Source: Nemertoderma westbladi
Lineage: Eukaryota > Xenacoelomorpha > Nemertodermatida > Nemertodermatidae
Assembly: GCA_032718475.1 (NCBI GenBank)
Contig: JAUCBJ010001196.1
Location: 1 to 64,000 of the forward strand
DNA length: 64,000 bases
Direction of reading: 5' to 3'
Made by a program: the position numbers and the translations under genes. Below are positions 53,557 through 64,000 of the stretch, one piece after another. Each line of letters begins with the position of its first letter. Within the stretch, counting starts at the first letter, position 1. Below the pieces are notes generated by a model that worked only from the letters and a program-made list of their open reading frames with translations, searched no databases and was not told where the DNA came from.

Positions 53557-54442
53557 GTTAACTCCAGCAATGACCGAGTCCTTCCCAACACCAGACCAAG
53601 TGTCTAACCAGGCCACAGATCTCTGGAATTCTTCAGTAGAACCGGGAACAGCAATTCCATCATCCAGCATACATAAATTGTGGACAGTTCCCATAAGTGA
53701 ACACTCGTTCTCCTCAATTTGTTGTGCTGCAACACCCCTCGATCTAGCGCATCTAAACTCCCTGGAGGATACAATGGCAGGTTGATGGCTCAACGCCATC
53801 CCATGTAGTTCGTTGAGTTTGAAGCTTAATAACGCCCAGTTCAGAATAGCTATCGCCACTCATCTCGGCTGCCGGGTTATCGAACCCCATGTCTGTGCTA
53901 GGTGTGGAACAACAGTGGCGTTGAGCCAACAACCTGCCATTGTATCCTCCAGGGAGTTTAGATGCGCTAGATCGAGGGGTGTTGCAGCACAACAGATTGA
54001 GGAGAACGAGTGTTCACTTATGGAAACTGTCCACGATTTATGTATGATGGATGATGGAATTGCTGTTCCCGGTTCTACTGGAGAGTTCCAGAGATCTGGG
54101 GCCTGGTTAGACACTTGGTCTGGTGTTGGGAAGGACTCGGTCAATGCTGGAGTTAACAGGTGACTAGAGAGAGTTCATTCTCTCTCCCACCTAATCCACT
54201 TCTATTGAACAGGCAGTGTTAAGTTACATAATCATATCTCTAACAGCGGACCTAATGGCCTCAAGTATGGTAGAGTGAAACAGGAGGGATGTACAAATAA
54301 ATAAATATTCAGCTCGATTATTACTCCCCCCCCCCCCCCCCCAGGTGATGTTAATTAAATAAATTGGAGTTGAGCTGTTGTGGGGGCAACTGTAATTAAT
54401 AATGTAATGTAAATGGTTTTGTTCAGAAATTAAAAAAAGAAA

Positions 54443-54522
54443 AGCACGTCACCAGGGTTTGAACCAGCGCTATACGTGCGATTTGGCCTCATCAGTAGCA
54501 CTACCGGTAACTAGTTCAGCCT
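54443..54522 (-). ncRNA. tRNA-derived SINE-like unit, right arm
   Basis: Inverted counterpart of 52747-52822 in the opposite palindrome arm. B box read on the minus strand: GGTTCAAACCC. Confidence 0.55.
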
Positions 54523-54610
54523 ATGATTAAAAAAGTGTGATTTAGTAGCCGAAGTACTCAGTACAATAATATTGGACTTTAATTTCAATTTTTAGTTAAA
54601 ACTCGAGTAC

Positions 54611-55750
54611 TGTTCGCGCTTTCAGACCTTTAGCAGTTTAACCTGCCAAATTTAAGTGTCTTCTAGATTGTAAATCGACTTTAGCCTATGACGAGTATTT
54701 GATACACTACATTAGCCGAAGCCAGTTTATGCGCGACCATTCACCCGCTGGATATACCCGGGAGACTGGATTCGGAAGCTTTGACCTTATTGCGGTGTAG
54801 GCCTACTGTATTATTCGACTGATGGTTAATATATAATCTCTGACAAATATTATTCACTTTCGGGAAATATCAACAGTTCCTTTAGGACGTGGCGCTCTAA
54901 GTATGTAAACAGAGTTATGACTTACACTAGACACAATGGGATGGCTATTGATTCACGTATAAAGCGCATTCTTTAGGAGATGCTTTGTTATCAGTCACAA
55001 TCATGCACACTACTGCACAATGCTGCACACCGATCTGCCGACCTTCACTAATTTTAGTCACATATAAAGAGAACAGCAACCGACACATGTAGTGCCTATG
55101 AAATAGCATTAGATTCACTCCAAAACCAATATAATGTGAGTCGCAATTGTTATATGTAACCGGTCTCTCTAACCTATATCAAGAAGATTGGGGTTTTCTG
55201 ATTATTTATCGATATTATCCAAATATAACAAGATTCCATCAACTGATATAATTAATAACCAACAGTAAATAGCAGTAAAATAATGCGGTGTTTGTATGTG
55301 ACAATATGATTTGATTTAAATTGTGATATGCAGTGATAACAGTTATACGTTTCTATGATCAAAGCCTACTAATGTTTGGCTAAAGTCTGAAACGCAGAAT
55401 CATTCCACAGCCGGTGTTCTAGGCTTAGGAAAAATACACACACTGACTGAATTACGTAAGTTTCTGTATACAATGTCCAACACAGAGTGAAAACCGCTCT
55501 GATTGGTCGACCGAACAAAGAACGAACAAAGAACAAAGAAAAAGTTACACGTGGACACAGCTGATAGATGTCGTCATCTGAGTTCCGATGTTTAGAGTAT
55601 TTGAGCTTATTGCGGAGAAAAATTGCTTTTTATGTCCGCTAAAGCACACATGCAGACATAGCGGGCAAAATCGCTTGTTATGTCCGCTAAAATACCTACT
55701 CGGTATATTGCGGAGAGAAATAGCTTGTTACATCCGCAAAAGCTTTTACA
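54611..55750 (-). repeat. BEL-2 3' LTR
   Basis: 1,140 bp, plus strand TGTTCGCGC...AGCTTTTACA. Homologous to BEL-1 18179-19280. The element-strand sequence just before it, GGGAGCGG (55751-55758 complement), is a polypurine tract in the right place. Confidence 0.82.
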
Positions 55751-55828
55751 CCGCTCCCAGAAAATGGGATTTGAGTCTATAAAATATACAAAATCACAGT
55801 TTCTAAAATATAAAAATACTCTAAACAG

Positions 55829-57391
55829 TTAGTTTTTCTTGCGCGGACGGCTGCGCGGACGGCGTTTACGCAGTTTTTTAAGGCTAGCAAGAGTCCTTTT
55901 CTCTTTGGGGCGAGCCACTTTACTAGGAAGGCTATAACCCTTGGGTGAAGGGTGCAATACAATTGCATCAGAAGGTTTAGGGTTACGGTCGGTGTATCCG
56001 CCGGTCGAGGTACCCGGTTGATCGGTATCAACCTCAGTGGAACGAGGTCGAACAACCTTGAGAGTGCGTTTTGAGACAGCAGCTCTTACTGGTCCCTGAC
56101 AGGTCGTCTGAACGATAGCGGTAGGTGGACCGGGTATAGTGAGAAATTTCCTCGGTTTGATGATTCTTTCAAACTTGCGTTCTCAGGCTGTATCGGAATC
56201 GATATGCTTCTCCTCGAGCTGATTTTCCTCCGCTTGTCGTTGAAAACATTTGTCCAAACTCTTGCAGAAAGTAGAGTCATCCAAGTTCGATATCTTCTTA
56301 GAGATTCTGGATTTCCTGATCGAACTGAGATAAAGCTAATTCGTTTACCGCTTTGCCTTGCTGCTGCAATTTACGTTCCTCTAAACAATTATAGGTTCCT
56401 TTTCCAATCTTTTGAAGAATAGTGTCCAACGCGTTTCGTACAACTCTCTCCTCCGCCTCGGTGACAGGTTGTATCGTGTTAAACAGGGACGATGATACGG
56501 TTGAATGGCGATATTAGATGTCCGTGTCCCAATCCGACTGGGTAAGATGGGCGAATATTTAGGGAGCCCACAACCGGAGTGCCACCGACTAACTGTTTGG
56601 GTAACACTAGATCCTCGAACAGCGAGTACAGTTCGGGAGTATCCGTGATACTATTAGGATCAAGAGTCTGAGGTCTAACTAGGGAGTGAGGAGGTCTGAC
56701 CGAGTATTCCAGAACTCTGATCATAGGTTTATTTAAGGATCGTTTGAATCGAACGAGCGTAGGTGATACATTGAACAAGTTTCGCTCGAAACTCCCGTAA
56801 ATATAGCGAGTAAAACCGTGTTTAAAGCAACGTCTCCGCGGATGTTTATGTCTTTCCGTTTGTTGGTTGGATCTTGGGCATTTATCGCAATAATACCAAA
56901 GACGCACGTCTTGTAGGGGAAACGGGGGTGATATTGATTCGGTTTTGCAATGTTTCTCTCAAGAATTCCAAATATACATTGGAGTTACTGCATTTATCCG
57001 GTTCTTTAACGTCTTCTCTTTCGAGTCGATTTCGAATAGAACTTTCGCATTCGATTTTCAGTTTATCGTTCCGACTCCGCTGGGTATGATATTTAAATAG
57101 CACCATTTCCCTTTCGGTGTCGACATCGTCCGTATCGTGTAAATCGATAGGATGACCATTAGTTAAGAAGTCCATATGCGTACCATTACGATGCGTATAG
57201 CGAGCAGTGAATTTTTGATAGTCCAATTCAAGCATAATTTGCTCCTGGGACATCGGCGGTTCGATATAACGACCATCGTCCTCCGTAGTAGTTGGACTAG
57301 CATCGCTGCGTATCAAGCTATCAACAAATGCTTGCAACGGTAGAGTATATTTCTCCCTGATACCAAGATCATCTTCTATCAATTCAGTCAT
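55829..57391 (-). pseudogene. BEL-2 ORF3 at the env position, frameshifted
   Basis: Begins MTELIEDDLG at 57391; 170 residues are open to 56882, then the frame shifts to 56479-56907 (CDKCP...RRRCFKHGF, a Cys/His cluster). It goes on in pieces to a strongly basic end (KKLRKRRPRSRPRKKN, stop at 55829-55831). About 500 residues in all. No signal peptide or membrane helix is visible, which argues against an envelope glycoprotein. The basic tail suggests nucleic acid binding or nuclear entry. Conserved in BEL-1, so it is a true element ORF. Family unknown. Confidence 0.6.
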
Positions 57392-59031
57392 AGCTGCTAT
57401 ATGAGTTTATCAATATTATAATTAGTTATAATTAGGCTAGCGGGCGTCGCTGCCTACCCCTCTCGGCCCCCGGACAGCGCAAGATCCTCAGCGCTGGTGT
57501 ACTTTCACCGATGTGCCTATCGCCAACGTAGTAGCTGCACAACGACCACAACAACCAGCGCGAGTCACTCCACCGTCCGTCCCAAAGGCTTAGATTTACT
57601 TCAGGTTCTTACTGGAGAGTTAGGGCTACTTTCACAATTGCGACTCGCTACTGTAAACACACTTTAGTAGTAACATTCACCTATAAACGCACAAATTCCA
57701 CACAACTGTCACAAACCGCACACATTCGGGCCATTTGTCCGTTAGTCAAGTGCCTTCCAGAATGCCACGTTATTATTGGGTATCCTGGGATACTAGCAGT
57801 ATGCTATTTATTCCTTATACTATTCAATGTGGCAAGCCTTTATTGTTCTTTTAACTCACTTCTAATTCTAGCGTGGTTGTTGCCATGGTGACATTATGGA
57901 AAGCTAGCGGTAGAATTAGGGTAATTCTCATGCATACAGATCTGGGATGCTATTTAATAGTAATTCTTTAATTGTCAATATCCCCTTTATACATGATTTT
58001 ATGAATTTTATCGGCTATTGACTATATATTGGAGATTCTCGCACACTAATACACTTAATAGGGTGAATCTCCGCTCCCATGATCTATTAATTAATGGAAT
58101 TTTGGGAATGTTATAAATTGTATAAAAATGACAATTTATCAAACTCATTAAAAGAAATGAATTTAAATTTATTCCCGTAAATTTTATTATTTAATATTAA
58201 AATAGACACAATTTTATTCCAGAACATAACTGGGGACTGGGATCCTTGATTCTAGGAAATTTGTCCTTTTAAGAGTATCGGTAAGTGCTACGATATCTTA
58301 ATTGACTAGAATTTTAAAGGATCTAAATTTTGACAGATTTTATAAATATTAATAGTTAATATTTAAGATGGGCACCGGTTTATTCCAGGACATGTCTGGG
58401 GACGTTAACCATTGATTCTAGAATTTTGTCTTTCAAGTATATTGGTGGGTGCCGCGATATCTTAATCGACTAGAATTACAGATGGTCAAAAGGTTTAACA
58501 GGTTTATTTTGCTTTGTACGCTACTGTTAGAGGGACATCACGCTACTATATGTATTATTTAATATACGGTATGAGAGCAATATCGCACGAAGCAATGTCA
58601 GTGAGAAGAGGCAAGTCATTTCCAAGGTCTACCCAGAGCTTGGTTTAGCCGAGACATGAGGATCTGAATTTTGCATTCCTAATACTCTACTTACCAATAA
58701 TACTTGAATAATAGTAGGAGCTTTATTGTACTTTAATAAGTACGGATATTTCATCTTACTGTAGTCACGTATTTATAATGTAATACGGACAGTAAGGAAA
58801 GAGAAAAAGAATTATTTTTTGCCGTCGCACTAAATATATAATATATAAGTAATTAAGTAATAAACGCGAATATATATTGCACTAATCTACTAGATAATCG
58901 CTAAAATAACATTCTGCTAAATAAAATTAAAGAAAACGATTATAATAAAATTACATAATAATACATACATAAATATAAAATAATAAAAACAAATATAAAA
59001 TAATATAGTCACACACCCACTCCAGACGCTG
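57392..59031 (-). other. BEL-2 pol-ORF3 spacer
   Basis: 1.64 kb without ORF, similar to BEL-1 4697-6537 over most of its length. It also holds two copies of the CTGGGGAC...CGATATCTTAAT block (58215-58330 and 58385-58500). Confidence 0.55.
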
Positions 59032-60156
59032 TTACGTTGGGGAGTCCCTAGATGTTTGTTGGATTAGGGAGGTGGTCGTGGGAAGAGTATCTTGCCTTCC
59101 ATAGTTTCCGGACAGTTCTCGGTCTCGTTCCAGTAAACATAAACGACCAACTGGGCGATTGAGCTGCTGTGTCTCGAAGACAATTCCAGGTTTCCTCTTC
59201 GTCCTGGAATAGTGACGATAGAAACATCGCTTCAAATACACGACGGCCTTACAAAGCCGATTCCAGGATCTATAGTGGTCCATCGCTCCCGGCAGGAGAG
59301 GTGCGAGTCCCTGCGAGATGTCTGGTGTTCCAGATCTCCAGTCTCTCTCTCTGATCTCCACAACAGATCGGTTTGCGGTGGGGAAGTTTAGATCCACAGC
59401 GTCGTCTCTGGAAATGTGTAGTACAGACAGATCTAGCACGGGTTTAAATAACCTTGATTTACTCGTCCGGGTTTTAGGTTTGACTTTCTCCGCTCCCTTG
59501 GCTTGTCTAATCTCAGACGTGGTAAGATGGGGAGGCCATTCATCTTCTTTACTTAGGAAGTCGGGTCCACCTAACCAGTCTGGAGTATCTGTCAGTTCTT
59601 GAGGAGTTGCTCCTCTGGAAGCGATGTCGGTTAGATTAATCGTCTCGGGGCAATGTCTCCATTGATCTACATTAGAGTTAATATCGTCATTATCTGAGGA
59701 GTATGGTGTTCCCTCAGTTGGGTCGTCCACTTCACTGCTCTCCGCTTCCCATCCACTTACTTGGTAAACCCGTTCCTTGGGTAACCTTTCCATGAGAGTT
59801 CTACGGGAAGGGCCAGTAAAGTACCAACCTACTCTAGTTCTTCCCGCATAGGCTTGTAGTGGTTGCGGTTGAGCAGGCCGTTTCTCCAATGTCTCAAGCG
59901 CCTCATGCGCATTTTGGCCGATGAGTATTTGCACTCCAGGGTAGTCTGTGTTGAATCTAGGTATCTTAAGCTGCTGGGTGAAATCGTCCTCATCCCAGTT
60001 ATAAGGTTCTACTTGGCTGGTAGCGAAGTTCTTTATCGCCACCATTTTTACTGACCTTATACTGTGTTCTCCTAGTTCATCCTGGGGGGTGGACAACGCA
60101 CCTACATAATAATCTGCTATTACTGTAGATTTCCAAACCTGCATAATTCCTGACAT
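59032..60156 (-). pseudogene. BEL-2 pol remnant: protease linker fused to RNase H end and integrase end
   Basis: 374 open residues. The start (VKMVAIKNFATSQVEPYNWDEDDF) is the region after protease. Near 59668 it jumps to DQWRHCPETINLTDIASRG, the end of RNase H. Near 59193 it jumps again to KPGIVFETQQLNRPVGRL, the end of integrase. Compared with BEL-1, RT plus most of RNase H (about 1.7 kb) and the integrase core (about 1.3 kb) are gone, yet the reading frame is kept across both joins. No polymerase or integrase activity can remain. Confidence 0.8.
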
Positions 60157-60203
60157 GTTTAACTTAGTTCGGAACTTGGGTTGTCCAGCAAAGATGTCTT
60201 CGG

Positions 60204-60575
60204 CTAGTTCTTTGTCGATGAATGTTCCTGTGCATGGAGGGCGTTCACTATATAACTCCTTTCAGGTCCGTGGACCCTCAACTGCACTACGGGAAATTCT
60301 CGGATTCCTACATTGGAAGTTGGTGCTTTCCAAGATGGTTGTCGGTCAGAAGTAGTTAGGGGGAGCTCGCTGTCGGTGTCCTTTTCATACGTAAGTGCTC
60401 GATACACTGCGGTATTTATCAGGTAACAGGATTCGTTTTCGTCGGAGAATTCGTCCGTATAGAATCCTTCCATCTCAGAACTTTGGTCAGTGTCGTTCAC
60501 ATCACTGAATTGGACATGTAGTTCGGACTCACTTACCTGACTCGGGCTGTTTCGTTCGAATTCAGTGTGCAACAA
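60204..60575 (-). pseudogene. BEL-2 protease region
   Basis: Follows a TGA that replaces the last Cys of a C-A-K-C knuckle seen in BEL-1. It contains LHVQFSDVNDTDQSSEMEGF and INTAVYRALTY. The downstream FIDKELAEDIFAGQP is in another frame. The aspartic protease D-[ST]-G is not found. Confidence 0.6.
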
Positions 60576-60593
60576 GATATGATGTTTTGCGCT

Positions 60594-61136
60594 TCACTTT
60601 GCACACCTTGCGTCGGAGTAACAGGTTCGCCGTTGGTGTCCTCGTCTGAGGCAATTATAACACAACCGCTTATCCCACATGACTTCACGTCTATCCTTTA
60701 GTGATTTCCTCAGGAATTCATCACACACATTCAAACGGTGGGGCCCGTCACACAGTGCACATTTCGGTTTGATGTTACTTACCTTATTTTGAGTAACGTT
60801 GTGCACACTCGTTCTTTCTTCGGGCTTTCTTACCTGAATTCTCTTAGGAGACGTAGGAGTAGTTTTTCTTACCTGTTCTCTCCTGTCATTGGTTCGAGAC
60901 TTGAATTTACTTACGTCTTTAGGCGTTTTGTTGACATAATAAGATCTTTCAGTGTCTTTCCCGCTGTCTTCTTCTTGAGAAGCCTGGCTTTCGCCATCGT
61001 CGGTATAACACACTGGTGTTACCTTTCTCCTAGAAACGGGTTTCTCACTTACCTTGTTTTCCGGTGTCTTCTCTCTGGACTGCTTTAGGAGCTGTAATTT
61101 CACTTCTCCATCTAAGAATGACATGAGATCAGCCAT
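60594..61136 (-). pseudogene. BEL-2 gag, zinc-knuckle portion
   Basis: Continues gag after a single in-frame TAA at about 61149. It contains CALCDGPHRLNVC and LCYNCLRRGHQRRTC, the paired BEL/Pao zinc knuckles that bind element RNA, after a Lys/Ser-rich linker. It ends at a TGA near 60591. Confidence 0.75.
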
Positions 61137-61151
61137 GGTAGGGTCTCGTCG

Positions 61152-63065
61152 TTATTGTTCCATCATATATAACACTTTCTTATCCCAGCGTGTACCTACT
61201 CCACCCTTAGGTAAATTAGAGGCCACGGCTCCAATAACCATAGAACTCTGATATTCATGAGACTTACCTAGCCAATCTAATTGTCTACAGATCTCCTGAA
61301 TCTCATCGGAAAACTCTATAATCCCGCTGCTAATGAACTTTTGGGGCGCTACCAATTTTGCATACAAATACTTAGCTATGTTATTCCTATTACCATACCT
61401 GATCTTTAGTGTATCCCAAACTTGTCTTAATCCATCTGGATGTCCAATAAACTTTAACGCCATTAACTTGGGAGATCCTTCCAAGCACTCGATGAGGAAT
61501 CTCAGTTTCTCTCCGTTAGATAGCACAGAGTTCTGTATGTTATCTTTGTAATATTCATTAAAAGGTAACCATTTCATCTCATCTCCATTGAACTTGACGA
61601 TCTCTCCCACCTTTACCGCTTGACGGGCTTCGGTTCTAGCCATTTGACGTGTAAAACTTTCTTGGGCCATCGTGTTATTTAATATCGAGTTATCGGTATA
61701 TAAATTTCTCGGATTATTATCAAGTCTATATGGAATATCATTGTCAACAGGTTTATAATTACCCTTAATAGGGTTTACTATAGGAGTTTCCACTTCACTA
61801 GCAGTATAGATGCGTGTAGGCTCCACACCTTGCGCATGAAATACTTCAGACCTAACAGGTTGACACATTGTTACCGGGGTTGATGGTATACCCCTTTGGG
61901 TATTTACTAATTTGTCGCGTTCTAATGCGATACTCTGCTGCACCTCTTGCAACTCTAACCTACTTTCCCTTACTGTGCCCTTGAACTGCTGAACAGTTCC
62001 TTCCATCTCCCGGACCTGCTGAGAGGAGCACTTGCGGTGTTCCCTCAACTGCCCGAGCAGGAGACCCATCTCCCATCGTCCCTCTGCTACCCACTCGACC
62101 GCCGAAGCGGGAGTCGACAACGTAGTAGCGGGCGAGCGAGAGACAACGGGCGACAAATCATTAATATTTCGCTCGGAGTCCAGGACATGAACATTTTCAG
62201 GGGTGGTTCTGTTGGGCACAGGTAGTTTCGTGCTGTGCAAAGGGAATTTAGAGGTAGGTTCTGGGAGTACAGGTGTCTCTATCACCGAAGGGGTTGCTTC
62301 GAGAACAGGCCTAATTATTTCAGGTTTATCTACTATAGTAGGGAGTCTTTCTAATCTAATAATTTGGTCTGTGGGTTTTGTACTACCTAAGTCTACACTA
62401 TCCAGTTGCATTCTCACCTCAGGAGGTAACGTCCGCTTGAGCATCCGTCTACGTCCGCTTGAACGAGATTTATTACCTCTACCTTCGGGATCTCGCATAT
62501 CACCTTCATCGGAGGAGGCAAATCCCTGTCTTCTGGGAGTATATCGACACAGTAACCGTATCTGAGCTGTAATCAAAGCTGTCCTTTGTTTCTTCATGTA
62601 TTCTTGTTCCGCCTGAAGTTTTTCCAGCTCTAGTTGGGTGGTCTCTTCAGATGCTCTTCGTTCTGCTTCTGCCACTGCTATCTTTCTTTCCGCTTCTATT
62701 GCTGCAGCTGCCGCTTTTCTTTCCGCTTCTGCCGCTGCAGCTGCCGCTTTTCTTTCAGCCTCTGCCGCTGCTGCTGCCGATTTTCTATCAGCCGCTGCTG
62801 CTTTCCTTTCAGATTCTGCCGTGGCCGCTGACCTTCGGTATTCTATTTGCCGTTGCTTTAATTGTCTATCCTTAACTAGCCTAGGGTCTGACACTACTAC
62901 TGAAGGGATGACCTTTCCTACAGTAGGAGGGGACTTGGACTTTGGTCTGGGATGTTCTATACTTTGATCTTGGTCACAGATCCTTTCAAGACACTGTCCA
63001 AGTCTAAGACTCATTCTAACACCTTCCAAAAGACTATCTGACAGTGCCCGTTTTGTGTCAGACAT
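61152..63065 (-). CDS. BEL-2 gag, main open frame
   Basis: 637 residues from MSDTKRALSDSLLEG. An Ala-rich coiled coil of AEAERKA repeats lies at about residues 80-155, followed by a proline/serine linker and QLREHRKCSSQQVREMEGTV. The C-terminal part has VKFNGDEMKWLPFNEYY and FLIECLEGSPKLMAL (DUF1759-like). Compared with BEL-1 about 1 kb is missing between VVSDPRLVK and the coiled coil. A nonsense codon after LYMMEQ ends the frame. The protein would form the retrotransposon particle. Confidence 0.8.
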   Translation of the reverse strand: MSDTKRALSDSLLEGVRMSLRLGQCLERICDQDQSIEHPRPKSKSPPTVGKVIPSVVVSDPRLVKDRQLKQRQIEYRRSAATAESERKAAAADRKSAAAAAEAERKAAAAAAEAERKAAAAAIEAERKIAVAEAERRASEETTQLELEKLQAEQEYMKKQRTALITAQIRLLCRYTPRRQGFASSDEGDMRDPEGRGNKSRSSGRRRMLKRTLPPEVRMQLDSVDLGSTKPTDQIIRLERLPTIVDKPEIIRPVLEATPSVIETPVLPEPTSKFPLHSTKLPVPNRTTPENVHVLDSERNINDLSPVVSRSPATTLSTPASAVEWVAEGRWEMGLLLGQLREHRKCSSQQVREMEGTVQQFKGTVRESRLELQEVQQSIALERDKLVNTQRGIPSTPVTMCQPVRSEVFHAQGVEPTRIYTASEVETPIVNPIKGNYKPVDNDIPYRLDNNPRNLYTDNSILNNTMAQESFTRQMARTEARQAVKVGEIVKFNGDEMKWLPFNEYYKDNIQNSVLSNGEKLRFLIECLEGSPKLMALKFIGHPDGLRQVWDTLKIRYGNRNNIAKYLYAKLVAPQKFISSGIIEFSDEIQEICRQLDWLGKSHEYQSSMVIGAVASNLPKGGVGTRWDKKVLYMMEQ

Positions 63066-64000
63066 ATTTGATTGTACAGTTGAATGCCTACTACTATAAC
63101 GACAGTTAAAGCAAGTCTAGTAATTCAGTATCAACTGTTAGCCTAGTAATTAATTAACGATATCGTTACTTTATGTAATGTGATATATATACAATATATT
63201 AGAGTACCGGTATATACTTATAGTATATATAAGTATTATTACAGACTAGGTTTGTCACAGAATACCGGTATATAACTTACACTTATAGTATGTATAAGTA
63301 TAGTTATAGACTAGAATTAATTACAGAATACCGGTATATAATTTCAGCACAAATATATAGAAATATATAATAAGCCTATCGTGAATACCGGTATGTCAAT
63401 TATTTTAGAATAATTGAATTTCTGAATTTTAGGGTTACTTGGTTACTTTACCTTACTTTATTACCGTTATTTAAGCAGTAGTCCAACTGATATTAAGACC
63501 TAATTGATGTATGACAGGCCTACTATTTTATAAATCGGTTTGAGTTGATTTATAATATATATACCCGTTTTAATGGGTTTTGTCAATATTTGAAATAAAT
63601 GTTATTATTTCTGGGAAAGAGTCACTGCACAGAAGCTGTACGCTCTTAGTGAAGTGCTACTTGTTGGACACTAAAACAAATAATTCTAATTTGTCTAAGT
63701 TACTTAATACTACAAATTACGTACAATACGGGGTGAGATTACAATCTCTAAATAAACACAAAAATTACACGTACGAAATTTTAGGGTAATTTTACAAGAA
63801 GTCTACAAACCAGCCTAACAAGGGGTTAGAATATCTGGTTATTACAAACGGACAGGATACTACGGTATTTGAAAATAACAAAGCAGTAGTAAATATACTG
63901 CGTTGTCCAGATAGGAAAAATACCACCGTCTGACGACTTATAGCCGTGGCGCTATAAGTACTACGTTATGTATCACGGAGTGTTCCTACCTAGAAGTTAA
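63066..64000 (-). other. BEL-2 leader, running out of the window
   Basis: A/T-rich with repeated ACCGGTATATA motifs (63205, 63265, 63330). Resembles BEL-1 16508-17400. No gene. Confidence 0.5.

Larger units (their letters stand above)
52660..54610. repeat. Nested palindrome (fold-back structure)
   Basis: Outer arms 52660-53080 and 54187-54610 are inverted copies (poly-G 52922-52940 faces poly-C 54327-54342). Inner arms 53557-53799 and 53916-54157 are inverted copies too, around a ~115-bp loop. The left side also contains two insertions (a tRNA-like unit at about 53090-53290 and an RTE fragment at 53326-53556) that are absent from the right side. The right outer tip abuts the BEL-2 LTR at 54611. 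Confidence 0.9.
54611..64000 (-). mobile_element. BEL-2: BEL/Pao element with RT and integrase deleted
   Basis: Right to left: leader (63066-64000), gag (60594-63065), protease region, a shortened pol (59032-60156), spacer, ORF3 (55829-57391), polypurine tract and 3' LTR. Colinear with BEL-1 except for deletions. The 5' LTR is outside the window. Confidence 0.85.

Noticed and set aside
53545-54163. Protein-coding genes with mirrored translations (53570-53785 + and 53860-54144 -)
   Set aside because: The identical peptides arise because the two stretches are arms of a palindrome; no codon or domain support.

Overview
The window is eukaryotic, most likely from a marine or other aquatic invertebrate. 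Nearly all of it is transposable elements nested in one another. I see no bacterial operon structure and no rRNA gene. The elements are BEL/Pao LTR retrotransposons, RTE-like and CR1/Jockey-like LINEs, LINE-like elements with a restriction-like endonuclease (RLE), a Polinton/Maverick remnant and piggyBac-type MITEs. The only likely host-gene piece is one exon of an F-type lectin/discoidin-like domain at 33348-33628. Species cannot be named from the sequence.

Layout. 1-493: a MITE with ~48-bp terminal inverted repeats. 1539-3081 (-): 5'-truncated, frameshifted RT-RLE element. 4289-19280 (-): 'BEL-1', a decayed BEL/Pao element with 5' LTR, gag, protease region, RT, RNase H, integrase, a long spacer and a third ORF cut short; no 3' LTR is visible. 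A 5'-truncated LINE (8936-10782) sits in its RT/RNase H region with an 11-bp target duplication. 19483-32194 (+): Polinton remnant (unknown ORF, RING-like ORF, packaging ATPase, small tail-motif protein, integrase). It is broken by a piggyBac-type MITE (20118-21682), by a young LTR element (22766-30395, LTRs differing at 4 of 560 positions, 5-bp TSD) that splits the ATPase, and by a second MITE copy (32157-32815).

33348-33628: lectin exon. 34855-47935: a 32-bp minisatellite locus in three blocks (about 0.1, 3.3 and 0.6 kb), separated by a BEL fragment plus RTE LINE (about 35010-39046) and a 5,000-bp CR1-like LINE (42310-47309, 8-bp TSD). 48420-52437 (-): a two-ORF RT-RLE element that still looks intact; its RT is interrupted in frame by about eleven 14-residue repeats. 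52660-54610: a nested palindrome containing tRNA-like (pol III A/B box) units and an RTE 3' fragment. 54611-64000 (-): 'BEL-2', a relative of BEL-1 with 3' LTR, polypurine tract, ORF3, and a pol from which RT and integrase are deleted; its 5' LTR lies beyond the window.

The genes do not form one pathway. They are separate replication modules. Only the two-ORF RT-RLE element and the LINE fragment in BEL-1 have long undamaged reading frames. The most unusual points are the poly-G tracts that decide the reading frame of the young LTR element, the minisatellite inside an RT domain, the env-position ORF3 of the BEL family, LINE insertions at the same phase of a minisatellite, and a 42-bp perfect match between two unrelated elements.
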